The position numbers were made by a program, and so were the translations under genes. From contig NW_020312125.1 in assembly GCF_002999335.1 (NCBI RefSeq), positions 186,001-250,000 of the forward strand: a stretch of DNA of 64,000 bases, read 5' to 3'. The first letter of the stretch is position 1, and every line of letters starts with the position of its first letter. The stretch is from Cyclospora cayetanensis (lineage: Eukaryota; Apicomplexa; Conoidasida; Eucoccidiorida; Eimeriidae). Shown piece by piece: positions 36,546-48,300 of this stretch. Under the pieces are notes generated by a model, which was not told the DNA's origin, ran no database searches, and saw only the letters and a program-made list of their open reading frames with translations.

Positions 36546-37256
36546 TCTTTCTCTCTCTGTTTCTCGCTCACTGCTTACGTTGCTGCTCCTGTTTCTGTTC
36601 CAGCCTCTGCTGCTGGCTCTGCTAGGGCTCTTGGAGGTGCAGCAGAGGGCTATCGACTTACTGCGTGACAGACGTTGCCTTCCCTGCCTCTTCTTCGGCT
36701 TAAACTTTGGCGGCCTAGCTATTCCTTCCAGCGCTGCTTTCGGCAAATCCCCCCAGTTCGTGCCACTGCTGCTGCTGCTGCTAGTGAGGGAATTGTTGGT
36801 GCTTACGTCGGCATTTTCTGGGGGAGGACGTGGAGCGCAGAAGAGGCGGTGGGGTGTGTAGCTCGCCAGATACGTCACCGATCCAGAAGGCCCTCCGCGG
36901 ATCTTGGTGGGCCCCTTCAGAGGGACCGCAACGTCAGATGCTGCTGCTACTGCGCTACAAGATAGGTGCCCATCACGGAAATACATTCTGCAATGTTTTC
37001 TGAGGAAGCCCATGGGCATCATCACCCCGTCCCTTTGTGAGCGGCTGCCCGTCTTGACGCCCGTGGTGCGGATCATTGCGTTATTGAGGATTATTGTGCT
37101 CTTATTGATCAGTGCGCTATTTATGATGATTGAGTCGTTGCGGATCATTGAGGTGTCGCTGCTGCGGCAGGTGTATTTGTTGCCCAGGGCTTGTACCAGC
37201 AGGAGCACCAGCAGGAGCACCAGCAGTTGCATCCGAGGCACGGTTTTTCGCGTCAT
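33651..37256 (-). CDS. RsmD-like rRNA guanine-N2 methyltransferase with secretory/organellar leader
   Basis: Bacterial RsmD methylates G966 of 16S rRNA; organellar relatives act on plastid or mitochondrial rRNA. Minus-strand blocks are LRVTGGRLARRRLLMPRTEG plus TRPMMAK (exon ending 35927), VREAVFSMMQSLGVFARPGV, and VLDLFSGSGALAIESISRGA (SAM motif I, about 35340). Then come FDLVFMCPPYTEVVYGDLL (motif IV, about 34960), LLRPGGVLVLEYPRELG (about 34300) and NRRYGRTCVALY (about 33840). The protein ends in a Gln run and YGV before the stop at 33651. The first three joins keep frame (phases 0, 2). The ATG at 37256 opens a hydrophobic signal-like stretch (MQLLVLLLVLLLVQALG) and then a basic, Ser/Asn-rich leader. 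This is the two-part form expected for apicoplast import. Linking that leader to the enzyme exons is inference; the core is secure. Motif IV has Cys where bacterial RsmD has Asp. Confidence 0.78.
36481..36571. repeat. CT/GA microsatellite in the RsmD-like gene
   Basis: About 90 bp of nearly pure CT on the plus strand (GA on the minus strand). It lies between the leader exon and the first enzyme exon. Read in frame on the minus strand it gives Glu-Arg repeats, but an intronic position is equally likely. Confidence 0.9.
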
Positions 37257-38055
37257 TGAGCCACTGGGTGCTCTCCATGGGGCCCTAAGGGGCCAAGGAG
37301 GGCCCCCTGTGTGTGCGTTGTGCAAGGCTGGCTGCAAGACCACGATGAGAAATTGGGGCCCCCCCCCTCGTTCCGCCTACCGATTGTGTCCCGCGCGTGT
37401 CTGCGCGAACACGTTCTTCATGAAGGCGGCTCGGCAGTAAGTCTTAAATAGGCGCAGAGGCCATTTTTAAAATAAAAAACAAAAGGGAAGGCGGATGTGG
37501 TCGCTGCTTTTGGCCAGGAAGCCTCCCGCAGCGGAGACTGCAGCTCCCAAGAGGGCCCCCCTCCCCCCCTGCCGGTGCCGCCTTCGCCGCTGCGCTGTCG
37601 AGTCTGCGGGGGTTCCGCGGGGAGAGCTGATAGAGCAGCCAGCGACTAACCTCAGAGTCTTCTCTGACTCTATCTATATATGCATGCAAGTGCTGAAGCT
37701 GCTCTTCCTCGCGGGAACTTTTCTCGGATCTGACGCCTTTTGCCGCGCGCATCGTCGGCGCGGCTGCCGGCCGAAGGAAACCCAACGCCAGCCCGAGCAG
37801 CAGCAGCAGCGCCACTGGAGGGATCGGTGGGCTCGCAACACACACACACACACACAGACATATTGGAACCCCAATCACCGCCACACCGCCCCTTCCCGCC
37901 GCAACAAACTGCAGCCGATACGCGCCAGCCGCAGCAGACAGCTCCAACGACGGTCGGCGCAGCAGGGCGAGAGCAGAGCAAACAAGCGCGCTGTAGCAGT
38001 CTCAACGACAGGCCTGACGGCAGCGGAAACAGAATCCTCGGTCTGCCTCGTCGCC
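37257..38055. other. Divergent intergenic region, RsmD-like / ABM-like
   Basis: This 0.8-kb divergent gap contains a CA repeat (about 37840-37857). An in-frame upstream ATG at 37684 opens a signal-like stretch (MQVLKLLFLAGTFLGSDAF) that runs into the ABM-like gene, so that gene's protein might begin there instead of at 38056. Confidence 0.5.
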
Positions 38056-39204
38056 ATGCACCCGATCTCTGTGAGGACAGCCGTGGCCGCCTCTGCCATT
38101 CGGCTTTGCAGCGCGCCGCTGCTCGTCGCTGGTGCTCGCTGCTGCCCCCATCCGGCAGTGCTGCTGCAGCGTTGCTGCCACAGCACCGCCTTCGGCAGAC
38201 GTGAGAGCAGCAGCAGCGGGACCAGCAGGCTGCGAACTCTCTTAGGCTCCCTGGCGGGAGCGGCTGCTGGCCTTTTCGTAGGATGGCAGGCGCATGCTGT
38301 TGCTGCAACCGCAGGGGAAGGATTCAGCGGCTCAGCTGCAGCCGTCCGGCTGTGTCCTGCAGCAAAGTATAGCCCCTCCGACTGCAGCAGCAGAGAAACC
38401 CCTACGGGGGGAGTGCAAATTTACAAGCCTGCACAAATCCAAGGTGAGCAGCACCCCCGACACAGCGCCAAGCCTTCCCACCGACGCGATCTTGGTGCGT
38501 TTAGCCAGCGCCACTGTATGCCAGTCGCATAGCACCGCTGCTCCTCAATCAAGGGGCCCACGACGACGACTCTGATGCTGCATCGTGCTCTGCGCAGCCT
38601 GGCAAGACTTCCTCCGAACCCAAGACGGATTCGTATCGCTCCAAATTCTGGCACAGCCGCCAGCAGACTACGACTCGGCCGCTGTGGCTGCCGAACCCGA
38701 GGGAGAACACAGCGGTGCAATCCTCCTAATTGAACGGTAACTGCACGCAGAATGCCCGCAGTTGGCGGTGCAGAGCTGGCGCAAGTTGCGGCCTGTCCCT
38801 CCCTGTCTCCCGCGAAAAAAATATGCTGTTTTCGCTGAGGTGCCATCTTACTCTATCTGCGCGAAATCTCTACCTTCAGCAGGCCTTTTTACACAGTGCA
38901 GAGTAACAAAGATTCTGTGTTGCCGAGCACTATCTACGCGTCGCAAGCTGCCGCTCGTGGCCACTAAAGAAAGCGCATCGTCTACACACTAGAAACTTTC
39001 TGCGATGCGGCTGTGTCTTTCTGCCTCCCTAGGTGGCGCAGCCATGAGGCTCGTGATGCTGCTGAGGCCGCAGCCCGCACACGCATTGCACAGGAGGGAC
39101 AAGAGCCGCAACAACTCCTACTGTCTGAGGCGCTCGCCTGGCCTTCACGTGCGTATACACTGGATTCGCAGGCAGCCGCCCCTCTGTGGCTCGCTCTCCG
39201 CTAG
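38056..39204 (+). CDS. Small membrane-anchored protein with ABM-like (dimeric alpha/beta barrel) domain
   Basis: Three exons join in frame: 38056-38443, 38598-38736 and 39033-39204, with GT-AG introns in phases 1 and 2, giving 232 residues. The ATG at 38056 sits in a good context (gccATGc). The first 85 residues are basic and Ala-rich, like a mitochondrial presequence, then a hydrophobic stretch (LLGSLAGAAAGLFVGW). The rest reads KPAQIQAWQDFLRTQDGFVS and LQIL, then GAILLIERWRSHEARDAAEA. This spacing of a GF turn and an E.W.S.EAR helix recalls antibiotic-biosynthesis-monooxygenase (ABM) barrel proteins. The family call is tentative. Exon 3 could instead splice at 39148 to a further exon near 39293. 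Confidence 0.5.
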
Positions 39205-39485
39205 CTCTCGCACCGCGCAGCACGCCGCAGCGTTCGCTAATGCGCATGTTATACTCTGGAGAACGGAGACGCACGCTCCTTTTTGTTTCCTGTAGAGCCG
39301 TATACTGTGCTGCTGTGCAGCGCAGCAGTTAGTGAGGCTAGCTGCCTACTGGCTAGCTACTATTTATGCTGGACGACCCGCTGGTGGAACGACCAGCGAG
39401 CTGGGAAGGAGGAAGCTATTCGTTGTTGCGGAAAGGGGGGCAGCGAAGTGGTGGGGGAGGGGGAGGAAGGAAGGGGGCCTTTCCG
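39205..39485. other. Convergent intergenic region, ABM-like / coatomer zeta
   Basis: This gap of about 280 bp lies between the 3' ends of two convergent genes. No feature is seen. Confidence 0.5.
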
Positions 39486-41212
39486 TTACGAGGCTCCACT
39501 AAGAAGGCTTTTTATGAGGCTGTCTTTTGCTTGGCTGATGGCCTGCAGACGTAGATATGCAGACCAGACACACCTTTGCGCGGCAGCTACGGGATGCTTT
39601 CCATATCGAGAGACATGTACACCGTGAAATTTTTCTCGCCAATCGGCACTCCACGCATCAGCGGCGGTTACGCCGGTTGCATCGAAAGCGGGCAGCTTCT
39701 CATGATTCAGCGAGAAAAGGAGATTTAGCAATCAAAGGATATTTAGCGATGGGGATAGACAGAAGCTCTACAGTCAGGCGAGCAGCATGAGAAGGCCGCT
39801 TCGCGTAGGGGTGACGGGTCCACAGTGCAGCACCCACGCGCGCACTGGTAGAGGGAAAAGAGGCATTTGCGGAAGAAAGGCATAATCGTGGGAGGAAGAC
39901 TGACACAGCGAGAAAGAAACACAAAGTCATACACGCGGAGTGCGCACGCAGAGCCAACCGACGTAGAGGAGACGATTCATGGGAGTTTAGAGAGTTGAGA
40001 GGGAAACGGGGGGGAACAGGGGGGGGGAGTGGGCGCTTGCCTGGTTGAAAGACGCGCTCTCTGAAGTCCCTTGTGCGTCTCCTTGCATATGAACACGCGC
40101 AAGAATAGCGGAGGGATTGGTCTCTAGCAACAAGCTGCATTGCACAGCAGGCACAACACGCGGGGATACACACGCCTATACACACCACATCTAAAAGGCC
40201 GGTGTTCAAGCGCTGCCGCCGCCTATGCCGCTCTATACGCTATCAGAGGCATGATGAGCGGGGGAGCACATGCAAGAAACAAAGAAAGCCGCCTTACACA
40301 CACACACACACACAGCGAACGCAACACGGGATGAAGGGCGGAGAGCAATATCGCGGAGGAGAATGCCTTACCCCTGGTCTAAGATCTGATCGAGCGCGAG
40401 CATCACAGAATCCAGATTATCAATCAGCGCCTGGCGACTAATTGTTCCGCTACGAACAGGAAAAAACAGATTGGCAGACGGCTATGAAGCCTTGGCTTTG
40501 ACTCACCAATGGCAAGCGTCCCGGAGGGAGAAAGGCCGTTGCAGCAGCCGCAAAGAAAGAGAAGCGCAGCAGAAAACACGTGGCCATTGGAGGCGCGAGA
40601 GCACAGCAGAATCGACAGTAATATCGACAAGCGAAGCGCAACAGCGCTAGCAGGACGCGCGGCGTACCTGCAGAGAGAGGCAAGTACGGATCTGAGAGCT
40701 TCCACAACTTCCAGAAGGAGCAGCTCGTTTGCAGACGCTTCGGGCGATACAGCAAAGAGAAAGACGTCTCCCACCGGCAGTCCAACTGCCACCTCGCCCT
40801 CTGCTTGCAACGCATCCGCTGCAGCACAATCAAGGGGGGGGGGGCCCCAACAAAGCCACTTGCTGGCGGGTACATCACAAGCCGGCCAGACATCCAGAGC
40901 ACAGCAGCATGAGGGCGTCTATCACCCCGAATTCAAGCACTACCGTCCATGTACAGCTGGAGAGAGCTGAAGAGACAGCCAGCAGCACCAAGACAACAGC
41001 GAGATGCCATCATGCGATCGAGTACCTTCTGTCATTCCCCTGATCTTGAGAAGGCTCTGATGAAGGAGGCCCTCGAGTCTCCGCTGCGCTTCAAAATCAA
41101 CATACGGCCCTTGGGGCCCCAAGGCTGGGGGGATCTGGGGGTAATGCACACAGATGCGTTCCCCATCTGCATCCAAAACTAGCAGACACGTCAGTCTCAG
41201 GGGCGACTCCAT
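39486..41212 (-). CDS. COPZ: Coatomer subunit zeta (COPI), complete five-exon model
   Basis: Zeta-COP is the small longin-fold subunit of the COPI F-subcomplex in Golgi-to-ER vesicles. Minus-strand exons are 41212-41026, 40818-40668, 40437-40372, 40134-40041 and 39542-39486. Together they give 555 bases, 184 residues, the usual family length. Phases match throughout (1, 2, 2, 0). The protein reads MESPLRLTCLLVLDADGERI at the start, then VGDVFLFAVSPEASANELLL, ALIDNLDSVMLALDQILDQG, GLLLETNPSAILARVHMQGD, and ends AISQAKDSLIKSLLSGAS. These match the family blocks LDNDGDR, FYVIGSSYENEL, ENMEGLFLAVDEIVDGG, ILESDP..V..RV and the final helix. The last intron (40040-39543) has a GC donor (CAG|GCAAGC). 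No simple repeat interrupts the coding sequence. Confidence 0.92.
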
Positions 41213-42326
41213 GCTGTTGACGCGGAGGTGCACACGTCAGACGCTCGAGAAGTCGGGCTGCGTTGGGTAGGTATTAGCCGAGGACGACTCGGCAGACACC
41301 GCAAGAACTCAAGGCGCAAGGCTTGATGGTCCCTCCAGCGTTCCAGAGCCCCTCCTTTAGTAACGCCCTAGACGCAAAAAAGCCCAATTCACCGATCCTC
41401 GCCAATGAAAAAAGTTTGCCGGAACGCCGCTTATTTGCAAGTGGCAGGGGCGAGTTGCTTCTGCACTCTCTAGCTACCCGGTGCTACCCCTGCTGCAGGT
41501 GGTGGGTGGTAAGCTCGGGAGGGCGCCTTGGGAGTATTTGCGGCAGGTTTGAGGCAGCCACAGACCTTGTGCAGTCGCACAATTACACGGAAGGCGCGCG
41601 AATGTAGGAATATAAGGGCCAAGAGGGCTGCTCGAGCAATCCAGCGGCTGCTAATGCATGCAGCAGGTCTCGGCGAGGGAACTGACTGGACGGCTGCGAT
41701 AGATGCGCGCTCTAATCGCTCATCAGGCGTATATGCTACATAATTGTCTTGCAGATAAAATTTCGGGGACCCCATAACCTGCAGCGGCAGCGACTTCAGC
41801 CCCCGTTAGTTTGTTTCAGGTAGCAGCCCTTATTATATCGGTGCTGCGCTCCCGAGCACGAAGGATAACCAGGTGCTGCGTAGGAGAGTCAGGTTGCTGA
41901 AGCCCTGTTTATGTCGCCTCATTCGCCTATTTTTCTCACTTTCTACAGAGAGTTCAAGCAGTCCAGCGCTAGCTACAGAGCTCCTAAGGAATCCCCCTCC
42001 CTGCGTGCAGGGGCGGCCGTCGGTACAGCCGCACACTCCAACAGAAGCCCGAGCCAGCAGCATTTCCCCGAACAAACAGTGTAAGCGCGAGTCTGGAAGC
42101 AGACACCTGTCTCTGCAGCAGCAGGAAAAGCGAAAAGCCCCCCCTAGAGGCAGCAAGATCAGATCCAGCACGCAAGCAAGCAGCACTCCTGCGTGCTCCC
42201 GGGGTTTCTCTTCGTTTCAGCCTGCAGTGCAGCCGCCAAGGCAACAGCACAGGTGGCAATTTCTGCTGCCACGCGCCGTAGGGACGGCAAGAGTGTGGGA
42301 AAGCGGCAGCGCGGAGTTCACAAACA
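41213..42326. other. Divergent intergenic region, coatomer zeta / NDH-SelD
   Basis: This 1.1-kb divergent gap presumably holds both promoters. An unspliced frame at 41873-42571 overlaps the NDH-SelD start in another frame and has no recognisable domain. A separate targeting exon for NDH-SelD could lie here but I cannot identify one. Confidence 0.5.
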
Positions 42327-45300
42327 ATGTGGGGACCTGGCTCAAGTTCACAGCAACGGCAGGTTGTGCTTGTAGGGGCTGGTCAGGCACATCTGGATGT
42401 GCTGCGATTGTGGGGAGAGCGACGGCTGCGGGAGGCAGAAGCAGACAAGACAAAGCCTCCCCCCGCCGCTGCACGGCCCCAAGCTTCTACGCCCACAGAC
42501 ACAACAGCGGCAGCGCTGCTGCGCTCTTTCCTGGGCAAGGATGCGGCAGCGGTAGCGGGAGCAGAAGATGAAGGATTAAAAAAGGATCCCGTGAATATTC
42601 CTGTGTCAGCGGTGTCTCTACTGCTCGTCACGGAAACCACAGAGGTGCTATACAGCGCCATGGTGCCAGGTATGTCTCTCTCTTTCTCTCTGTCTCTGCA
42701 GGAAATCTATTTCCTTGTGGCTGCTGTTGGTGCTGCTAAGCCTATTCTTTTTGCGTGTGCAAATGGTGCTGCTGCTGCCGCAACTGTGCCTCTTTTGTTG
42801 TTTTTTCTCTCCCTCTCTCTCTTGCCTCTCCCCCGTTCCGCCGCGGGCAATCCCAGGGCGCTGGTGCAAGCGCGATATTACCAACGAGACGCATTAGAAG
42901 GCTGCAACAACTGTACAGGGAGGGGGTTGCAATAGCAGAAAACTAGACTGATGGCCATCTCGTCCCCTTCCTTTCTGAAGGAAGGCCTACCTGCCTACCT
43001 TCTTGCCTTCCTGCCTGTATATTCTCCAAAGGGTTGCTCTGCTGGGAGTCTGTTTTTATCCGTTGTGGATAGGCGTTGCTTTGCATCGTCTCTGTATCTT
43101 CTTCTTTATATATATGCATATCTCTTGCATGCGCGTCTGAGTGCGTTTCAGGATACATAGCGGGAGAGTTCAAACTCTCCGACCTGACGGTTGATCTTGC
43201 GCCGCTGTGCGTCTTTGCCGGTGCATCGCTAATTCTCGCGCGCGCTGTAGGCTTGCTTCCAAAGGATCGCCTTCTTCTGCTGGACGGGAGACGTCCCCCG
43301 CTCAGGTGCGCATGCCCCTCTGCTGACTATTGGCAGGCTTTACCCTTCTTCCATGGCGCTGCGTTTCCGCATTCCTCTGGAGAGAGAACAAAGCCTTGAC
43401 TGCAGGCCCTTGGCAGCGCAATATACGCACCGCGAGAGGTTTTTTCCCCTGAGGAACGGTCGTCAAGTCATGCACACCTGCCCATAGAGCACCCTCTCCA
43501 GCCCGTCCCCGCTGTTGTGTCTTTCCTCCCTCGCTTGCAGCTGTTGCAAAGGGCAATCTTCTTCGGGGTGTGAGTGTGCCGCGCCTCTAATGTGGCGAGT
43601 GATCTTTTGGCCGCAGATTCGACGTCTTGTCTATCGACACGGGAAGCAAGCCGGATCTGCCGCTTATCCCAGGGAGCCTGCGCCCTCTGGCCTTCTGCGG
43701 CAACAGTTCTGCTGAAAGTACAGCCTGCACAGCCCTTCGCTTCCGCCGTTTGGCTACTTCGACTGCCCCCTACTGCGCTTGCACAGAGCAGAGAGGGAGA
43801 CGGGCAGAAGGGCCACGTGTGCAAAAAGAAAAGGGGGGAAATAGAGTGGGAAGCAGCCTGCATGCCAGCTGTCTGTCTGTGTGTGGCGGGTGCGAGGAGA
43901 CTCTGCAGATGGGGGAGATTCTAGAGCAGATCCACGAGATTTCCAAAGGTCGCCATCAGCGGAAGACGCTTCTCGTCGTGCTGCGGCTCTCTCGCCATGC
44001 GGGTGCCCTACGCGAAGCCCGAGCAGCGGAGGCGGCAGTAGCAGCAGCAGCAGCCGCTTTTGCAGCTGCTGTGTCTGTCCTATGCGTCCTCTAGGGGGTA
44101 TCGTCTCTCGCTGGCTGTTGCTGAAGCAGCAGTTGCAGCGCGCGTGGCACCAGGCTCGAGACAACAAGAATGCAGGGCTGAGCGCAAGTGGCTCCCTTGC
44201 TCACCACCAGCAGCAGGGGCCTGACGGCGCAAGCAGCACTAACAGCAGCAACTGCAAGGCCGATGAGTCTCCACGGTTTCGCATTCTCATTATTGGAGGA
44301 GGTGCAGTGGGCGTCGAGATGGCCCTTACCGTGCAATTCGCAGTGCAGCAGCTGCTGCGGTCGTTGGAACGGCAGGACGAGGAGCAACAGCAGCACTACA
44401 TCTCTTCTACGTGTTCGTCGCACAAAGAAGAAGCAGAATCCAAGAGCCCTTGTGTTTCACCCCTCAAGGCCGAAGTTGTTCTCGCCACCAGCGGCTCCGA
44501 TATCCTTACGGGCTACGCGAAAAGGGCGCAGGTAAGGCATGCTTTTCGCGACTTTTTAGACTGCGCTAGAGCTCTCAGTGTTGCCCTTGCCGCCTTGCGA
44601 AGAAGCTCGGCATCTTGTTTGCCCCCTTTCGGTGGCAGGGGCTCCCCGATCACGCAGCGCCTTCGTGTTGCAGCGTGTTGTGGTGCGACTTTTCTAGAGG
44701 CGAGCGGTCTGCTGCAGGTATTGCTTCGGCTGCACGTCAGACAATGCTGCAGTCTGCTTCTGCGTGTGTGGTGGGTGCTGTTGCAGTCGTTCTTGCGAAG
44801 GCTACTCAACGTTCGGGGGGTTCAAGTGTTTGTGAACTGCCGCGTGGAGAGGGTGGAAGAAACCCCAGAAGGGCGCTGGAGGGCGATTGCTGCCAATAAG
44901 GCACTTGAGGGAACTTTTGACTGCTCCTTTTGCTGCACAAGTGCAAGGCCACAGGACTGGATCCAGTGAGCGGAGCCTGGCTATTATCCTTCCTACACAG
45001 CATCGTGCAACCTTTCACCGTTCAAGAACGCACACCTTCGCCGCGCGGCGTGCTCCCGAAATCCTCAGAAACGGCACTCTTTGGCGCGATGGTTGTGAGA
45101 GCTCGCGAGTTGCTGCAGGCTTTCCTGGCTCACATGCAGTCGCTGCATGCGTTTTTACTCCTTCTTCAGTTGCTGCTGCTGCGGTTACTGTTGCTGTCTA
45201 CAGATCGACACGGCTGCCGGTGGACGAAAACGGTTTCTTGAAAGTCTTGCCGACCTTGCAATGCGTCGACTTCCCCAGTATCTTTGCTGCCGGTACCTAG

Positions 45301-48300
45301 TTACTGCTGCTTCATTGCTGCTGCCTGCCGCTGCTCTAGGCTGTGAGCTTTAGGCGGTTAGGCAACGCCTTATGCATCGATTTTGTGTGGGTACTTCGTT
45401 CGTCGCTGCACGGTGTGTTTGCCCGTGGCAGCGAGATGGAATCGCCGCAATTATGAGGAGTTTTTGTGATGTATGCTGCAGGTGACACGGCGAGCATCAT
45501 CGGACACTCCCGGCCGAAGGCAGGTGTATACGCCGGTACGTTTCTTCTTTATAGGCTCACATCTGCTGATTTCTTTCGTATATATATATATATATATGTA
45601 AGAGGGGCGTTTGCGCGCTCTCTGTAACCTCTTCTGTCGCGGCCTTCTGCTGATGTTCAGACAGCGGCTGCTCCGTGTGTGCATTTGGGGCAGCGCCGCG
45701 TTTAGATTCGTTATTTGACGTGCCTTGAGGCTGCCTCCATGGCGGCCTTGTCGCCTGTGGGAATGCTTTGTGGTGATGGCAGTTTGCTGCTATTAGGGAT
45801 CCGCCTCTTGCGGCGGCGGGTGTCCTCCGTGCTTGCCAATGCGGAGAGTCTACGTGCCTGTATAGAGATGGACAGGCGGAGAGGCCTTTATGCACAAAGA
45901 AAGGGTGTAGTAGGCTTGCATATGCACATGGGCTTCCTTTTAGGTGGTGTCTAGTAGTCTCACATACATACATGTATATTATATATACATACATACGTAT
46001 ATATGTATATACATAAGCATAAATACATACATATATATACATAAACGCACACTGTTTCAGCGGAATTGCTCGTATGACGGGTATACATACGGAAGTGGTT
46101 GCTGTGTGTGTGTGTTCGTGGCCGTGACAAGTTGCGTGTTTTGGCTTTGTAGGAGAGGGGGCCGGCCGCCTTCCTGTGCATGAGTCCTTCCTCTCCTGAT
46201 TTGTTTGCCAGTAGTAGCACGCGTGTTGCGGAGATGTATTGGGGTGTCTGAGTACGTGTTTGTTTGCGTGTTTGTGTGTGTATGTATGTGTGGCTTATAG
46301 TGCGTGCAGCTCCGGTGATCGAGAGCAACATTTGGCGTTTTTTGCGAGGGGAGACTTTGGATGTGTGGAAGCCGGGAGGGGCCTTTGTGCCTTCTTTTCT
46401 TGTTACGGGCAAGGGGGAAGCAGTCTTTTGCAAGAGTTTCATTGTGGCGCACAATCAGTGGGCTTGGCGACAAAAGGTGCGGTGTCTGTTGAGCTGCAAC
46501 GGGGGGAGGAGGATTTGCATTGGCAGTGCCTCGAAAGAAGCGGCTGGCTGTCGCGGAACGCTGGGGTTGTCAGGTCACACGTTTCCTGTCTTGTGACAGC
46601 CTCGCATGCGAACGCTGGGGCTTTTGTTTGAACGGGTAATTTGTTCGTGTTTTTCTCCTGGAGCCTAGGAGGGCTGTTGGCGCACCTTCCTCAGCTGCTG
46701 CTGCCGCGCCTGTTTTGCCTCAGAAGTCGCTGGACTCGTCGTGGCTGGCTAGCCACCGCATTTTCCCGAATTCTCCGAAGAGCGCGTCTGGTGGCGAGAC
46801 GGCGGCTCTGTTGTTTTTTGGACTTAGAGAGTTGGGGGCTGCCGCCGCATCCGGCGCTGAGGCCCTTAGCGCCTGGGTGTCTGCGAGTGTTGCCACGTGT
46901 GACGCGTCCTCCGATTGCCCAAGCACAAATGTACGCGCAATCCTGTCTTCAGGCGCTGCTGATCTTCGTGTGTACTGCTTGCGTGGATGTGTTTTTGTGG
47001 ATGTCTGGATGTGTTTATGTGTGTTGCGTATGTATTATATACGTGTGTGTGGATGTATTCATGTGGATGTATTCATGTGATTGCATTCATGTGGTTGTAT
47101 TCATGTGACTGTATTCATGTGGATGTATTCATGCGATTGTATTCATGCGATTGTATTCATGCGATTGTAAACATATGATTGTATTTATGCGATTGTATTT
47201 ATGCGATTGTATTCATGTGATTGTATTCACGTTGATGTATTCATGTGGTTGTATTCATGTGACTGTATTCATGTGGATGTATTCGTGCGATTGTATTCAT
47301 ATGATTGTACTCATGTGGATATTTTTATGAGGCGCCTCTTTCTCCCGGTGCAGCGTCTCTTAGTAGGGCCGGCGTTTAGTATGTGTCTCTTTTTTGTGTC
47401 TTTTCGCAGGATCTGCCGCATCCTTGTTTGGCGGTTTTCGCGCGTCTGCTCGTGAAGGCGGCCACCTGTGGCGCTGAGGGATGCGGCCGTTCTCCTCGCT
47501 GTGCGGGTTGCTCAGGCAAGATGCCGCAGAGGGCGTTGTCTGCTGCGTTGCAGCAGCTCCGGATGCACAACACACAGCTCGAGCTACACGATCAGCAGCA
47601 CCAGATGCTCAACTCCGAGCATGCACCTGAAGAGCAGGACTGGGAGCTGAAGCCCCTTTTCACCCGGCCCGAGGTTATCTGCGGCTTGCGGTCACCTGAC
47701 GACTGCTGTCTCTTCTCCCCACTCCCCTTGGCAGACACAAGACCTAATGCACAGCCAGTGCCTCTGCTTGCTCAAAGCGTTGATTTTTTCAGGTGAGGAA
47801 ACTGCCCGGTGTGCGCCTGCGTCTTCTCATATTGCGTTCTTGACCAGGAAGGTGCCTTCTTTCGAGCCTTGCAGGCATCCATCCATCTCTCTCCTTCTGT
47901 CTGTCTCTTTCTCTCAATCCGTTCTGTCTGTCTCTCTCTCTCTCTTTGCGTGCCTCGAATCCTTTCTCCTTCTCTCTGGCTCGCTGTCTTCCTCTCACCC
48001 TGGCGTTCTTTCTCTAGCCTGTGAGCTGCACATGCAGCCAAAGGTATGCCCAAACACCTTCTTACTTCCACAGAACTACTCAAGCGTTGTCTCGCCTTTT
48101 TCTTTTCTCAGGTTCTTCACAGGGGACCTTTACTCCATGGGCCGCATCTCTGCTGCCCACGCGCTATCGGACTTGTATGCATGCGGTGCGGAGCCTTTGA
48201 CTGCTCTTGCCGTCACGCTAATGCAAAGGGCCCCCCCCGATCTCGTGCGTTTCGCTGTGGTGACTGCTGCTGCCGCCTCCTCGTTTGCTGCTCCGCGAAG

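Noticed and set aside
37444..37947. Minus-strand open frame that might extend the RsmD-like gene upstream
   Set aside because: It stops before the 37256 ATG, crosses a CA repeat and overlaps the ABM-like promoter region. There is no evidence of joining.
47052..47330. Tandem units that could be taken for a CRISPR array
   Set aside because: Units are 14 bp and adjoin directly with no spacers. The sequence is eukaryotic and intronic.
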